NCBI RefSeq assembly: GCF_022059845.1 | Contig: NZ_CP091851.1 | Span: forward strand, 1,302,001-1,366,000 | Reading direction: 5' to 3' | Origin: Terrirubrum flagellatum | GTDB taxonomy: Bacteria > Pseudomonadota > Alphaproteobacteria > Rhizobiales > Beijerinckiaceae | Length of the DNA: 64,000 nucleotides | Shown: in pieces, positions 1 through 10,950 of the stretch | How the letters are laid out: every line of letters begins with the position of its first letter | Position numbering within the stretch: the first letter of the stretch is position 1 | Translations under genes and position numbers: made by a program | The notes under the pieces: generated by a model | Database searches by the model: none | The model's input: the letters and a program-made list of their open reading frames with translations, nothing else | Told to the model about the DNA's origin: nothing

Positions 1-2055
1 TCGCGCTGCGTCGACGAACTTCGCATAGCTGCGATAAAGCGTAACCGGGATAAGGGCGCCTTCGGGCGGTAGCTCATCGACGTGGATCGGCAAGATCTTG
101 CGATGGTCAACCGCAAAGGGGGATCCGGCATGGGCGTTATAATAGTCGCCAAGATCAAGCTCGATATTGACGTTTTTTGATATGTTGATGCCGTGCGGGT
201 TTTTCTTCACGCGGAGGTAGATGATCGCATCGCGCGGATAATAGGCGAAGTTCTTCGTTCCGACGCTATAAATTTCCGTGTAGGAGGTGTAGCAGCCGGA
301 AGCCTTGTCCTGACGCCAGGCGGAAGGGTCGGGACCAGCCGACGATGGCCACGCCTTATTCGACGATCCATCAGTTGGATCCTTCTGGAAATAGCATCCG
401 TTGAGCTTCAATGCTTTAAACATGCCATCTCGGACTTTCTCGATCATAAGCTCTCGCGCCTGAGCGACGGCTACGGCGAGGGCCGCTTCTGCGCCTGCCT
501 CGACGGCCGCTTCCGTTGCGGAGCTGGCGGCCGCGCCTGCCGCGCCGCCTCCTGGAATGTAGGAAAGCCCGTAGTCAACGGCCTGCGTCGCCGCCCAGGT
601 CAACCCGTCGTTTGTCAGGCTCGAAGCAGTCGGTAACGAAGGCGGCAGCCCGACCAACGTCGCCGCGTATTGGACCGCGATAAAGGTCACAGAATTGGCC
701 GCGTCGCAGAATTTGGAGTGCGTGCCGCCGCTTCCATCGATGGGGTTGCTCGGCTCGCACTGACCGACAGTTACGATCGCGACCACCAGATTGGCGACCG
801 AGTGCTCCATTATCGAATAAAGCTGCGCGTAAGCGTCGAGGACTTCAACCACCGGATCGTACCAATGCTTGGGCGGCCCGACAGAAAGGTATTCCTGGAC
901 GTTGAAGGCGCAGCCGATCGGAAAATCCTGCAGACCGTCAGGGAAATTGTCGGAATGGACAGTGACGATGGTCACCAATTCATCGAGATAGCTGTAAGGC
1001 GCGCTAATGAATTCCGGCAGGAAGGTCGCCACCTCGACGGTGATGGGGCTCCCTGTCTTGCCATCTGGCCCAGTGGCCGCGTTGCGTTCGGCATCATAGT
1101 CGCTCTGTTTCTTCTGAGCTTCTTTAATGTTCTGCGTCACGTCCTCCATGGCCGCCGTGAGAGCGACTGTATTGGTGGCGGGACCATTCAGACAGATTGG
1201 GCCCACGCCTTTCCTGGTGGTGATGGGTACGAGACGCACCGAAACATATTGCGAGGTGTGGTTTGGAATGCCGCGTAGAGTTTTGCCGATGTCGACTTTC
1301 ACTTGACGATGGGTCGGAGAAAGTGCGGCGTCCTGCGCAGGCGTCACCGGAACGGTGAATTGGGCGATCGGCGCCGTCGGATGATCCCAATCCTTGCAGG
1401 GGTCTTCTTGAGAAGATGGTTGCTGGCTGCCGGTCGGAAAAACCTTTGGTTCCTCAAGCCCATTGAGCTGCACCACGGCGTTCTGGAAATCCGGCATGCC
1501 GGCCGTATCGAATACGAATGTGAAAACGCTTTGATCCGACGGACTGATGGTCGCGGTTGCAAGGTATTCAGACTTTTGGGGAACCACGACCTGGCCGTCG
1601 AGCTTCTGCTCGTTCTGATAGCGCCAGTAGCGCAACTCTGTTGGCCGGGCTGGCGAAAGTTTTCGCGCCAGCGCGGGCTTGGCCAGGACGTTGGCTTGGT
1701 TCGAGGCGACACGTCGCGGATGATGGATACGGCAGCGATAACGCCCGCCCGTGAAACGCACCAGCAGCCTGCCTCCCTTGTCGTCCGCCTTATAGGCCTG
1801 GAAAAGCTTGAGGCAGTTGTCGAGCGCGTTCTCGTCGAAGATATCTTCGGCGCGCGGCGCACTCGGTTGAACGGCGGGTCTTGTCTGCGCTTGGGCGATC
1901 GGAGGCGTCACCGGTTTGGCGGGTTGGATTTGCGCCATGGCCGGCGCGGAAATGGCGACAGACAAGGCCAGAGTGAGCAACCGTCCCGGAACAGGAGGCG
2001 CAATCCGCGATCGGCCTTGTTCGGCTATGCCGGACGGGCGTTGGAACAAGCGCAT
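1..2055 (-). CDS. Large exported protein of unknown function (3' end outside window)
   Basis: On the minus strand the frame is open from an ATG at 2053-2055 to the window edge, 685 codons without a stop, so the C-terminus is missing here. A GAGGGGAGA ribosome binding site lies just upstream. The N-terminus looks like a signal peptide: basic residues to about residue 25, then hydrophobic LLTLALSVAISAPAMA, a likely AMA-Q cleavage site, and a Pro/Ala/Gln-rich linker. The mature part holds several Cys, a long Ala/Gly-rich stretch encoded around 440-570 that could be a helical or membrane-associated segment, and many aromatic residues near the visible end. I recognise no family. It is probably periplasmic or surface-exposed. 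It is divergent from another exported protein, which suggests a shared envelope role (inference). Confidence 0.8.
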   Translation of the reverse strand, partial: MRLFQRPSGIAEQGRSRIAPPVPGRLLTLALSVAISAPAMAQIQPAKPVTPPIAQAQTRPAVQPSAPRAEDIFDENALDNCLKLFQAYKADDKGGRLLVRFTGGRYRCRIHHPRRVASNQANVLAKPALARKLSPARPTELRYWRYQNEQKLDGQVVVPQKSEYLATATISPSDQSVFTFVFDTAGMPDFQNAVVQLNGLEEPKVFPTGSQQPSSQEDPCKDWDHPTAPIAQFTVPVTPAQDAALSPTHRQVKVDIGKTLRGIPNHTSQYVSVRLVPITTRKGVGPICLNGPATNTVALTAAMEDVTQNIKEAQKKQSDYDAERNAATGPDGKTGSPITVEVATFLPEFISAPYSYLDELVTIVTVHSDNFPDGLQDFPIGCAFNVQEYLSVGPPKHWYDPVVEVLDAYAQLYSIMEHSVANLVVAIVTVGQCEPSNPIDGSGGTHSKFCDAANSVTFIAVQYAATLVGLPPSLPTASSLTNDGLTWAATQAVDYGLSYIPGGGAAGAAASSATEAAVEAGAEAALAVAVAQARELMIEKVRDGMFKALKLNGCYFQKDPTDGSSNKAWPSSAGPDPSAWRQDKASGCYTSYTEIYSVGTKNFAYYPRDAIIYLRVKKNPHGINISKNVNIELDLGDYYNAHAGSPFAVDHRKILPIHVDELPPEGALIPVTLYRSYAKFVDAAR

Positions 2056-2113
2056 CGGCTGTCTCCCCTCGCGGTGGACCGTCGATGAAGCTAACGGAGC
2101 GACGGCCGGCTTC

Positions 2114-2135
2114 ACCTCTCCCATTTGGGAGAGGT
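2114..2135. repeat. REP-like perfect inverted repeat in the divergent intergenic region
   Basis: ACCTCTCCCA and TGGGAGAGGT form a perfect 10-base stem around a TT centre, between the divergent starts at 2055 and 2188. Short CCTCTCCC..GGGAGAGG palindromes are common dispersed intergenic elements in Hyphomicrobiales genomes (general knowledge), so a REP-type unit is the likeliest reading. An operator or the leader hairpin of the rightward gene is possible. I saw no second copy in the window. Confidence 0.6.
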
Positions 2136-2187
2136 CGGGACACCCAAACGCGCTAGGATGCGCCGATCAGCCTTGAACGGCGGATTC

Positions 2188-3159
2188 ATGAAGAGCGGGT
2201 TGATGCAGGCTGTGCCGATTTCATTCTCGTGCGCGACGAGATGCGCCTTCATGCTCGCAGCGGCGCTAATCGCGCCGACGGCCCTCGCGCAAACGGCGCC
2301 TGCGCCGCAGGCCGCGCCGGCTCCACAGGCGGCCGGTCAACCGATGGCGATCGTTCTCAGCCCGAAGATCGATGTCGAGCTTGCGAAAGTCACTCCGCTC
2401 CGGCCTGTTCCAGCCACAAATTTCGTCATCCCCAAGCGGGCTCATCTCGGCAAGACCGTGGTGGTGAAGAACAACGAGGACTTATCCGGCACATTGGAAT
2501 GCGACGGATCGCATCGCGCGGACGACAAGCTCGTCCTCGAAAAGAGTGGCGACTACACAATCATCTCGATCCACTGCAACGGTCGTCCCGACCGCAAGGT
2601 CATTGGCGCGCCGGCGATCCAGCAGAAGCTCTCGATGGCGTTCAAGCCAGCGGCGAGCACAGCCAAGCCTGCGGATCCGGGAAAACCGGTTGAGCCAGCA
2701 CCGCGAACGGAGCCAGCGAAGCCAGCCTCGTCCGGGGCTGCGCTTGGACCGGGTAGCGCGGCCATTGACGGCGCGCCCTGGACCGCTGATCGCGCGCTGG
2801 CGGTTGCGACAGTCATCACCAACAAGCCGGCGCTCAACCTGAATCTGTTCGCTGGAACTAACCCGCCGTCGCGCTTTGGATTCAATCTCGGCCTGGCGCA
2901 GGCGGGCAGTTACATCGGCGCATATGATTTGGTGAGCCGAGGAGCGAGCTATGGAAGCTACACGCCTAACCAACTGGACCCCGACATCATGGCGAACAGC
3001 TTCGTTCTCACGGGAAAGCTCACGATCATCTCCTTCGATGCCGCGAAGAACCGAATTTCCGGGTCATTCTCGGGGATCGCGACCAATCGTACAGGCGCGA
3101 AGACCCTCAAAATCGAGAACGGACGGTTCGCTGATATCGAAATTTCAACGCAGCATTGA
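2188..3159 (+). CDS. Exported protein of unknown function
   Basis: The 323-residue product starts at the ATG at 2188, which puts a standard signal peptide at the N-terminus (hydrophobic CAFMLAAALIAPTALA, cleavage near ALA-Q). A frame extension to 2125 would run through the palindrome and add a basic leader, so I did not use it. After the signal comes a Pro/Ala/Gln-repeat linker, a first domain with two Cys (DGSHRADDK and SIHCNGR regions), a second Pro/Ala/Lys linker at about residues 155-190, and a C-terminal beta-rich domain. That domain contains KNRISGSFSGIATN, a pattern seen in small beta-barrel lipoprotein-like domains. The function is unknown. It is divergent from the large exported protein on the other strand. 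Confidence 0.75.
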   Translation: MKSGLMQAVPISFSCATRCAFMLAAALIAPTALAQTAPAPQAAPAPQAAGQPMAIVLSPKIDVELAKVTPLRPVPATNFVIPKRAHLGKTVVVKNNEDLSGTLECDGSHRADDKLVLEKSGDYTIISIHCNGRPDRKVIGAPAIQQKLSMAFKPAASTAKPADPGKPVEPAPRTEPAKPASSGAALGPGSAAIDGAPWTADRALAVATVITNKPALNLNLFAGTNPPSRFGFNLGLAQAGSYIGAYDLVSRGASYGSYTPNQLDPDIMANSFVLTGKLTIISFDAAKNRISGSFSGIATNRTGAKTLKIENGRFADIEISTQH

Positions 3160-3565
3160 TCCGGCGAAGTTCGCGGGTCTGACGATGCGCGGACGAATTC
3201 GACCCGCCGGCCGCTCTTATTTTTCAAGTGTGCGCCGACGCGATCGCTTAAACTCTTTGGCTGCGGCTCGTCTGGCAAAGCGATCCGATGATTTTCCGGG
3301 GGCTCAGGTGTTCAAGGACGCCGTTCCGATCTGATCAACTGGTCTGCCAAGCGACGAATGTGGTCGCGGCGCCAGCGTCTGGTCTGGAGAACGAATGCGA
3401 AGGGCGATTCATCGCGCCTTGCCGCTCAATCGCATATCGAAGGAAAATAGGCGCACGCCCGATCGGCCGGACTTGTGCCGCGCTACAGGCAAGACGCAAT
3501 GACGTTTCATCTAAATGCTGAAGTTTTGCGCCTTCGCAATCGAAGTTCGAGAAAATTCCCACGCC
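3160..3565. other. Convergent intergenic region, nothing recognised
   Basis: This is about 400 bases between the ends of the exported-protein gene and the deacetylase gene. Short open frames here overlap one another and lack a ribosome binding site and family resemblance. I found no strong hairpin with a T-run, RNA gene or repeat. Confidence 0.5.
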
Positions 3566-4492
3566 TTAGCCCGCGATGCCAGCGCGTTGAAGCTTGGCCT
3601 CCGAGGCGCAATATTGAGCTATTTCTGCATGTGTTGCGAACCAGGCGCCTCCCTTCGCCTTGGCGGCCCGGATCACCTCGTCGAGAATGCCGATGCGCGA
3701 ACGATGGCCGCTGTGGTGGGGATGCATCGTCAGCACATAGAGGCCGCCTTCCTCTGCGGCGACGTCGAGCTCGCGCAGAAAGATGTCGAGCACCATGGCC
3801 GGGCCGCCATAGGGACGGAGCGACGCCATGCGGTCCATGTTGAAATAGACCGCGTCGTCGCGAATCCATTCGACCGGCAGTTCGACGACGCCTGTCGGTT
3901 CGCCTTCGTCGAGGAGTTCGTAAGCTTCGTCATCGGCCATGAGCGAAGAGTCATAGAGCAGGCCCAGCTTGCGGATGACTTTCAGCGTATGCGGGCTGAA
4001 GTCCCATGACGCCGTGCGCATGCCGACCGGGCGCTTACCCGAAAGCTTCTCCAGCACATCGCTGGCCCGTTGCGACAGATCGAGTTCGGTCTCGTAATCG
4101 AGCTGCGAATTGAACTCATGGATCCAGCTATGGATCGCGAGCTCATGGCCGTGATCCATGACTTGCTTGACTTCGGCGTCGTTGATCAGCGCCGAAACCG
4201 CAGGCATGAAGAACGTCGCGGGCACGTCATGACGGTTGAGAAGATTGAGGATGCGCGGCATGCCGGCGCGCGCGCCATACTGTCCCTGACTGATCCGCGA
4301 ATAGGATTTGCCGCCATTCCGCAACTCAATCGTTTCGTGGTCGCTGTCGAAGGACAGCGCGACCGCGAAGCGCGCGCCATTCTTCCACGCCGCCGGCTTC
4401 AACGAGCGGCCCGCGCGGACATGGTTGACGATGCGACGCCATGTGTCCTCTCGCAATTGCCACGGCTTTTCGGTGGAGGTTTGAGCGCTCAT
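3566..4492 (-). CDS. Polysaccharide-deacetylase-family hydrolase (HpPgdA/PuuE-like)
   Basis: The 308-residue product is a NodB-homology carbohydrate esterase or C-N hydrolase. FDSD near residues 48-51 replaces the usual TFDDG motif 1, as in the HpPgdA-like branch. HSWIHEF at 121-127 gives the HxxxH metal ligands. RTASWDFSP near 159-167 and LTMHPH near 255-259 fit the remaining motifs. There is no signal peptide, so a cytoplasmic substrate (modified sugar, allantoin-like amide or imported amide) is likelier than peptidoglycan. GAGG precedes the ATG, and the gene starts 9 bases after the SDR stop, so it is probably last in the importer operon. It may process the imported compound (inference). 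Confidence 0.85.
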   Translation of the reverse strand: MSAQTSTEKPWQLREDTWRRIVNHVRAGRSLKPAAWKNGARFAVALSFDSDHETIELRNGGKSYSRISQGQYGARAGMPRILNLLNRHDVPATFFMPAVSALINDAEVKQVMDHGHELAIHSWIHEFNSQLDYETELDLSQRASDVLEKLSGKRPVGMRTASWDFSPHTLKVIRKLGLLYDSSLMADDEAYELLDEGEPTGVVELPVEWIRDDAVYFNMDRMASLRPYGGPAMVLDIFLRELDVAAEEGGLYVLTMHPHHSGHRSRIGILDEVIRAAKAKGGAWFATHAEIAQYCASEAKLQRAGIAG

Positions 4493-4501
4493 GCCAAGTC
4501 C

Positions 4502-5260
4502 TCAGCAGTTGTAGTGGAAACCGTCGACCGTGAAGGCCTGACCGGTGATGAAGCAGGGTTCGGATGCGGCGAGAAAGACGACGAGTTGTGCGATGTCGTC
4601 GGGCTTGCCGAGGCGCCTGAGCGCGATGTCGTTAGCGGCGATCTGTGGACCGCGCGAGCGCGTGACGGCGTTGCCAAGCTCGGTCTCGATCAGACCGGGG
4701 CAGATGGCGTTGATATGAATGGCGGGACCAAGCTCCTTGGCGAGCGCGCGCGTCATGCCGAGGATGCCCGCTTTCGCCGCGGCGTAGGAGAAGCGGCTGA
4801 CGGCCGCTGTGACGCCGCCCGAGAACGCGTTGAGTGAGGACATCGAGGCGATGCGTCCCGCGCCCTGCTCAAGCATCGTCGGCGCGACGGCGCGAATATA
4901 GTTGAAGCAACTCTTCAGGTTGATATCGATCGTGCGATCGAATTCCTCTTCGGTGATTTCGAGGATGCCCTTGGGCTGGCCCTTGCCGGCGTCATTGAGC
5001 AGGAAATCGATGCGGCTGAAGCGCGCCTTCACCTCCTGGGCGATCTGCTGCGCCCGGGCGAAGTCGGTCACGTCAGCTTCGAATGTCACGACGTCCCGTC
5101 CGATCTCGCGAATCTCTCCGGCCGTCCGCTGCGCCTCCTCGACCAGGAGATCGACGATCGCAATATCGAATCCGGATCGCGCGAGCGCTTTCACACAGGC
5201 GCGGCCGATGCCCCGCGCGCCGCCCGTGACAAGCGCGACTTTCCTCTGTTCAGTCGTCAT
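4502..5260 (-). CDS. Short-chain dehydrogenase/reductase
   Basis: The 252 residues have the classical SDR layout. TGGARGIG at 12-19 binds the nucleotide, N114 and S141/S142 are present, and YAAAK gives the catalytic Tyr159 and Lys163. PGLIETELG follows as the substrate-loop lead-in. D39 after beta-2 suggests NAD rather than NADP. The usual NNAG motif reads NDAG (89-92). GAAGGAG lies upstream of the ATG. It sits between the transporter ATPase and the deacetylase, all on one strand. The likely role is oxidation or reduction of a hydroxy/keto intermediate of the imported compound. The specific substrate cannot be named. Confidence 0.9.
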   Translation of the reverse strand: MTTEQRKVALVTGGARGIGRACVKALARSGFDIAIVDLLVEEAQRTAGEIREIGRDVVTFEADVTDFARAQQIAQEVKARFSRIDFLLNDAGKGQPKGILEITEEEFDRTIDINLKSCFNYIRAVAPTMLEQGAGRIASMSSLNAFSGGVTAAVSRFSYAAAKAGILGMTRALAKELGPAIHINAICPGLIETELGNAVTRSRGPQIAANDIALRRLGKPDDIAQLVVFLAASEPCFITGQAFTVDGFHYNC

Positions 5261-5281
5261 CGCGGTCTGCTCTCCTTCTTC

Positions 5282-6285
5282 CTAACTGGCTTCGACGTCA
5301 TGGAGATGGCATGCGGCCCAATGACCCGGTCTCACCTCGCGGAGCGTTGGGTCGTCCACCCGGCAACGCGGCATTGCGAGCGGGCAGCGGGTGTGAAAGC
5401 GGCAGCCGCTCGGCGGGTTGACCGGGCTTGGGAGGTCGCCGCTGAGCACGGCGCGATCGGCGCGCTTCGCTGATGGCGCGGGGCGCGGAATCGCCGAGAG
5501 GAGCGCCTGCGTGTAAGGATGCAGGGGATCGCGGAACAGGCTGCGCCGATCCGCCAGCTCCACAATGCGGCCGAGATACATCACCGCGACGCGGTGGCTG
5601 ATGTGATGGACCACCGCCAGATCATGCGCGATGAACAGGTAGGACAGGCCGAATTCATCCTGCAAATCCATAAGTAGATTGACGACCTGCGCCTGGATTG
5701 AAACGTCCAGCGCCGACACCGGCTCATCGCAGACGATCAGCTCCGGATTGAGCGCGAGCGCACGCGCGATGCCAATGCGCTGCCGCTGACCGCCGGAGAA
5801 GGCCGCCGGCAGCTTGCGCATGTCGTCGGCGCGCAAGCCGACGCGCCTGAACAGCATCTCGACTCGATCATTGATGGCGGTGCCGGATTGCGTGCGATGA
5901 ATCACCATGGGCTCGGCCACGATGGAGCCAGCGCTCTGGCGCGGATTGAGCGAGGAATAGGGGTCCTGAAAGATGATCTGCATGCGCCGTCGCAGATGTT
6001 GAGCTTGCGCCACGTCGAGCGCAGTCACGTCTTCGCCGTCAAAGCGGATTGCGCCGGCGGTCGGCTCCATCAGCTTCATGACAAGGCGGCCTGTGGTCGA
6101 CTTGCCGCAGCCGCTTTCGCCGACGACGCTGAGCGTTTCGCCGCGCCCGATCGAAAACGAGATTCCATCCACCGCATGGACCTGGCCCACGGTGCGCCTG
6201 AGCAATCCTTTCCGCACGGGGAAATGCTTCTTCAGTTCCGAAACTTCGAGCAGCGGAGCGCTCGGCGGTGGCGGCGTGTCTGTCG

Positions 6286-6289
<4 letters not shown>
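5282..6289 (-). CDS. Peptide-type ABC transporter ATPase, OppF/DppF class
   Basis: This 335-residue ATPase couples ATP hydrolysis to import. It has Walker [10 protein letters not shown] at 57-65, signature FSGGQRQR near 164-171 and Walker B LIVCDEP near 184-190. The C-terminal oligopeptide-transporter region carries the cysteine pattern [14 protein letters not shown], typical of OppD/OppF proteins. Its start overlaps the stop of the neighbouring ATPase by four bases, as expected for translational coupling. It is the second ATPase of the importer encoded from 10832 down to 5282. Confidence 0.95.
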
Positions 6290-7327
<1,038 letters not shown>

Positions 7328-7344
<17 letters not shown>

Positions 7345-8215
7345 GAGGATTCGTCGCCTCCTGGACTCCGTCGACCAGCATGTTGAGGCCGAAGATCACG
7401 AACAGGATCGCCAGCACCGGCAGCAGCGACGGCCACGGATTGACGTAGAGCGTGCCGATCCCTTCCTTGATCATCAGCCCCCAGCTCGGCGTCGGCGGCT
7501 GCGCGCCGAGGCCGAGGAATGACAGGCTCGTCTCGACCTCGATCGCCGTGCCGAGCCATAGTGTCGTGATGGCGGCCATTTCGCTCGCGACATTCGGCGC
7601 GAGATGCCGCAGGATGATGCGCGTGCGACTTGCGCCAATCGCGCGCGCCGCCTCGACATATTCGTTCGCGATGATGGAGAGAGCGACACCGCGCGCCATG
7701 CGCGTCAGCCGCGGCAGAAAAGCGATGCCGATGGCAAGGCCGACATTGACCATGCCAGGCCCGAAGATCGCGACTGCGACGACGCCGAGGATCAGCGTTG
7801 GAAATGTCATCACGACGTCGACCGCCCAGGTGACGAAGAGATCAAGCCGCCCGCCGCGATTATAGGCTGCGAGCAGACCGATGAACGCGCCGAGCGCGGC
7901 GGATATGAGAAGCGCGCTGAAGCTGATCGACAGCGTATAGCGCGCGCCCATGACAAGGCGGCTGTAGACATCGCGGCCGAAGCTGTCCGTTCCAAGCCAG
8001 TAATCGGCCGAGAATCCGCGATTGCGTCGAACCATGGATTGCGCGGTCGGGCTGCGCGTGATCAGCAAAGGCGCGAAGACCGCGACAAAGACCACGATCG
8101 TGACCATGACGCCCCCGATCTTGGCCGTCAGCGGAAGCTGGCAGATGAAGCGCGCGGCGTTGCGCAGAGCGCTGCGCGAGGGATTGGCCGCGGCCTGATG
8201 ATCGACGGCCGTCAT
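7328..8215 (-). CDS. Peptide-type ABC transporter permease, OppC/DppC class
   Basis: The 295 residues have the OppC layout: an N-terminal membrane segment, the periplasmic GTDSFGRDVYSR motif, then five further membrane segments. The EAA-type cytoplasmic loop EAARAIGASRTRIILRHLAPN contacts the ATPase. The start overlaps the upstream permease stop by four bases (ATGA). The protein forms the translocation channel with the DppB-type partner. The substrate class (peptide, opine, metal-chelate or glycoside) cannot be told from the permease. Confidence 0.95.
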
Positions 8216-9153
8216 GCGTAGCTGATCCTGGGATCGATCAGCGCGTAGGTGACGTCGACCAGAAGGTTCACGAGGCAGACGAAAGCGGCGTAGAAGATCA
8301 CCGCGCCTTGCACGACGGGATAATCGCTCTGGGTGATCGCGCCGACGATCAACTGGCCGACGCCGGGCCGGCTGAAAACGACCTCGATGACGACAGAACT
8401 GCCTACAGTGATGGTGGCGTAAAGGCCGACCAGCGTGACGATCGTGACCAGCGACAGCCGTAGCACATAGCGGGTGAGGATCACGCGCTGGCTCAGGCCC
8501 TTCGCGCGGCCCGTGCGAACGAAGTCGCGTGACAGGATTTCGAGAACCGTCGTCCGCGTCAGACGCGTGATGTAGGACGTCATGATGAGGCCGAGCGAAA
8601 GCGCCGGCATCACGAGATGGCGGAGGCGATCGCCAGCGTCGCCGAGATTACCGCCGCCAGCGACCGGCAGCAGCCCGAGCCCAACCACGAACACGATGAT
8701 CAGCAAGTAGCCCATGATGAAGGGCGGGATCGAAATGCCGCTCAATGTTACGAAGCGAATGAGATGATCGGGAATTGCGTTGCGGCGCACCGCAGCGAGG
8801 AATCCCAGCGGCACGCCGAGAACAAGCCCGATGATCAGTCCGGACACAGTGAGGTCGAAAGTGTAGGGCGCGACCTGCAGGATCTGGTCGAGAACAGGCT
8901 GGCCGTTCTGGATCGAAAGGCTGAGATCGCCGCGCGAGAGATGTTCGAGATAGATCAGATATTGCCGCCACAGCGGCTTATCCAGACCAAGCGCCTCGCT
9001 GAGCCGGGCGAGACTCTCGGCCGTCGCATAGGTTCCTTGGATCGCGATCGTCGGATCGCCGCGGCCGAGGCGGACGCCGAAGAACAGCGCAGTGAGCACC
9101 GTGAAAATGGCGAGCGCCATGAAGACAAGGCGCGTGAGGATGAGCCTCAGCAT
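8212..9153 (-). CDS. Peptide-type ABC transporter permease, OppB/DppB class
   Basis: This is a 313-residue inner-membrane permease. It has an N-terminal membrane segment, the periplasmic loop with GDLSLSIQNGQPV typical of OppB, and an EAA loop (ILSRDFVRTGRAKGLSQRVILTRYVL). VVIEVVFSRPGVGQL is the conserved family motif before the last segments. The gene follows the SBP gene by 41 bases and starts the chain of overlapping transporter genes. The ribosome binding site is weak. Confidence 0.95.
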   Translation of the reverse strand: MLRLILTRLVFMALAIFTVLTALFFGVRLGRGDPTIAIQGTYATAESLARLSEALGLDKPLWRQYLIYLEHLSRGDLSLSIQNGQPVLDQILQVAPYTFDLTVSGLIIGLVLGVPLGFLAAVRRNAIPDHLIRFVTLSGISIPPFIMGYLLIIVFVVGLGLLPVAGGGNLGDAGDRLRHLVMPALSLGLIMTSYITRLTRTTVLEILSRDFVRTGRAKGLSQRVILTRYVLRLSLVTIVTLVGLYATITVGSSVVIEVVFSRPGVGQLIVGAITQSDYPVVQGAVIFYAAFVCLVNLLVDVTYALIDPRISYA

Positions 9154-9194
9154 TTGGGGCGGCAGGCGGTTAGCGGCGTGTTCGAGGCTGCTTG

Positions 9195-10832
9195 TCAGCC
9201 CACCGAAGTCAGATGGTTGAGGTGATACATGTAGGGAAGGCTGAGGAAGGGCTTGTCCTTCTCCACCTTGTATCCGAGATCGACATATCCCTGCCGCAAC
9301 GTTGGCGTGGTCAGTCCGCCAAGCGGCACTGAGGGGACATCCTTGAGTTCGATGAGCTGCGCTTCCTGGAAATTTTTGGCGCGTATTGCGGGATCGAAGG
9401 ATTCAATGCCGGCCTGATAGGTCGAATCGAACGTCGGGTTGCAGTATTCGGCGAAGCCCTGAACGCCGCTTGGCTTGGTGACGTCGGCGGAGCACAGCCA
9501 GAATTCGCGCAGGATCAACTCGGCGCTGGGGAAGCGCGAGGCGGTCGACCAGACAAGCGAACCCTTCTTCTCCTTGATGATCGCGGCGATCCAGGAGCCA
9601 TGATCCATCACATTGAGCTTGAGATCGATTCCGACTGCGGCAAGCTGCTCGCGCGCGATCTGGGCGAGGTTCAAATAGTCGCTCCGTTCGCTGACGACCG
9701 TCTCGAGCTTGAATCCGCCTGCAAAGCCGGCGCTCTTCAGCAACGCTTTGGACTTGTCCGGATCGAATTCATAGATCAGTTCCTTCGGGATGCGGTCCTG
9801 CGGCATCGTTCCGAAGTAGTCGGCCGGAATCGCGGTGAAGCTCGGCTGGAACACGCGCCCGAAGAACTGCACATAATCGTCGCGGTTGATCGCGTGCGCG
9901 ATAGCCTTGCGCACGTCGAGATTATCGAGCGGCTTCACGCTCTTCTTCATGTGGATTGCGGTGACGCGGCTCGGTCCGAGCAGGTCGACGATGGCGCCGC
10001 CCGGCGTCGATTTCTGGATTTCGGCCAGCCATTCCTCGCTCGCCTGTCCCTGAATCACGTCGACTTCCTGCTGGACGAAAGCGAAGCGGCGCGAAGTTTC
10101 ATCGGGGATGTAGGAAAAGATCACGCGATCGAGTTTCGGCTTGCCGAAATAATAATCGGGGTTCGCTGACAGCGTGACATTGTCTTTCGGGCGGTAGGAT
10201 TCGAACTGGAAGGGGCCGGAGCCGATGGGTTGATTCTTGTATTTGTCGCCCAGCTCTTCCGACGCCTTCTTGCAGATCATATAGCCGCCCTGCCAGTTGG
10301 CGACAGCGATGGGAAAGACAGGATCGACATTCTTCAACGAGATGACGACCGTGTAGGGGTCGGGTGTCTCAACGCGCTCGATATTGCCGTAGAGCGGCTT
10401 GAAAGTGGATTGCGGATTCTCGCGCACCCAGGCGAGCGAATATTTGACGTCCTCGGACGTGACCTCGCCGTAACCCTTGTGCCATTTCGCGCCTTTGCGC
10501 AGATGAAACGTATAGGTCTTGTGGTCGCTTGACGCTTCCCAGCGCTCGGCGAGATCGGGCTCGATGCCGTCGATCGCGACTCGCGGCGACGCATAGCGGA
10601 GCAGTCCGCTGAACACGGAATCGATGATGGGCGTGTCGTTCGAACCGGTCGCGACATGCGGATGCAGCGAGCCCATGTCGCGCGAGCCGAGCCCGACGCG
10701 CATCACGCCCGCCTGCTTCGCGAGAGCGGAAAGAGAAGGCAGGCCGGCGGCGCCTATGATCGCGCCCGCAGACTTGAGAAGCGCGCGACGAGCGACGAGA
10801 AATCCCTGTTTCTGTTCGTGATCTCTCGTCAT
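9195..10832 (-). CDS. Substrate-binding protein, SBP family 5 (Tat signal)
   Basis: The 545-residue periplasmic receptor belongs to the peptide/nickel SBP_bac_5 family. ARRALLKSAG near residue 15, followed by a hydrophobic stretch, is a twin-arginine-type export signal. LRKGAKWHKGYGEVTSEDVKYSL is the family motif. A GGGAGG site precedes the ATG. It is first in the importer operon and, as the receptor, sets the substrate. The ligand is unknown: members bind peptides, opines, oligosaccharides, nickel or glutathione. An FCD-type regulator gene lies 118 bases upstream on the same strand. Confidence 0.93.
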   Translation of the reverse strand: MTRDHEQKQGFLVARRALLKSAGAIIGAAGLPSLSALAKQAGVMRVGLGSRDMGSLHPHVATGSNDTPIIDSVFSGLLRYASPRVAIDGIEPDLAERWEASSDHKTYTFHLRKGAKWHKGYGEVTSEDVKYSLAWVRENPQSTFKPLYGNIERVETPDPYTVVISLKNVDPVFPIAVANWQGGYMICKKASEELGDKYKNQPIGSGPFQFESYRPKDNVTLSANPDYYFGKPKLDRVIFSYIPDETSRRFAFVQQEVDVIQGQASEEWLAEIQKSTPGGAIVDLLGPSRVTAIHMKKSVKPLDNLDVRKAIAHAINRDDYVQFFGRVFQPSFTAIPADYFGTMPQDRIPKELIYEFDPDKSKALLKSAGFAGGFKLETVVSERSDYLNLAQIAREQLAAVGIDLKLNVMDHGSWIAAIIKEKKGSLVWSTASRFPSAELILREFWLCSADVTKPSGVQGFAEYCNPTFDSTYQAGIESFDPAIRAKNFQEAQLIELKDVPSVPLGGLTTPTLRQGYVDLGYKVEKDKPFLSLPYMYHLNHLTSVG

Positions 10833-10950
10833 TGTCCTGCCTCCCGTCCGAACCCTGCGATCGCTCAGCGTCGTCTCTGCGCGTCCGCCAATTGCGCTTT
10901 CATCGCGCGCGACCGTCGCTCGATTCCGTCACCTGTCACACGGAGTTTCT

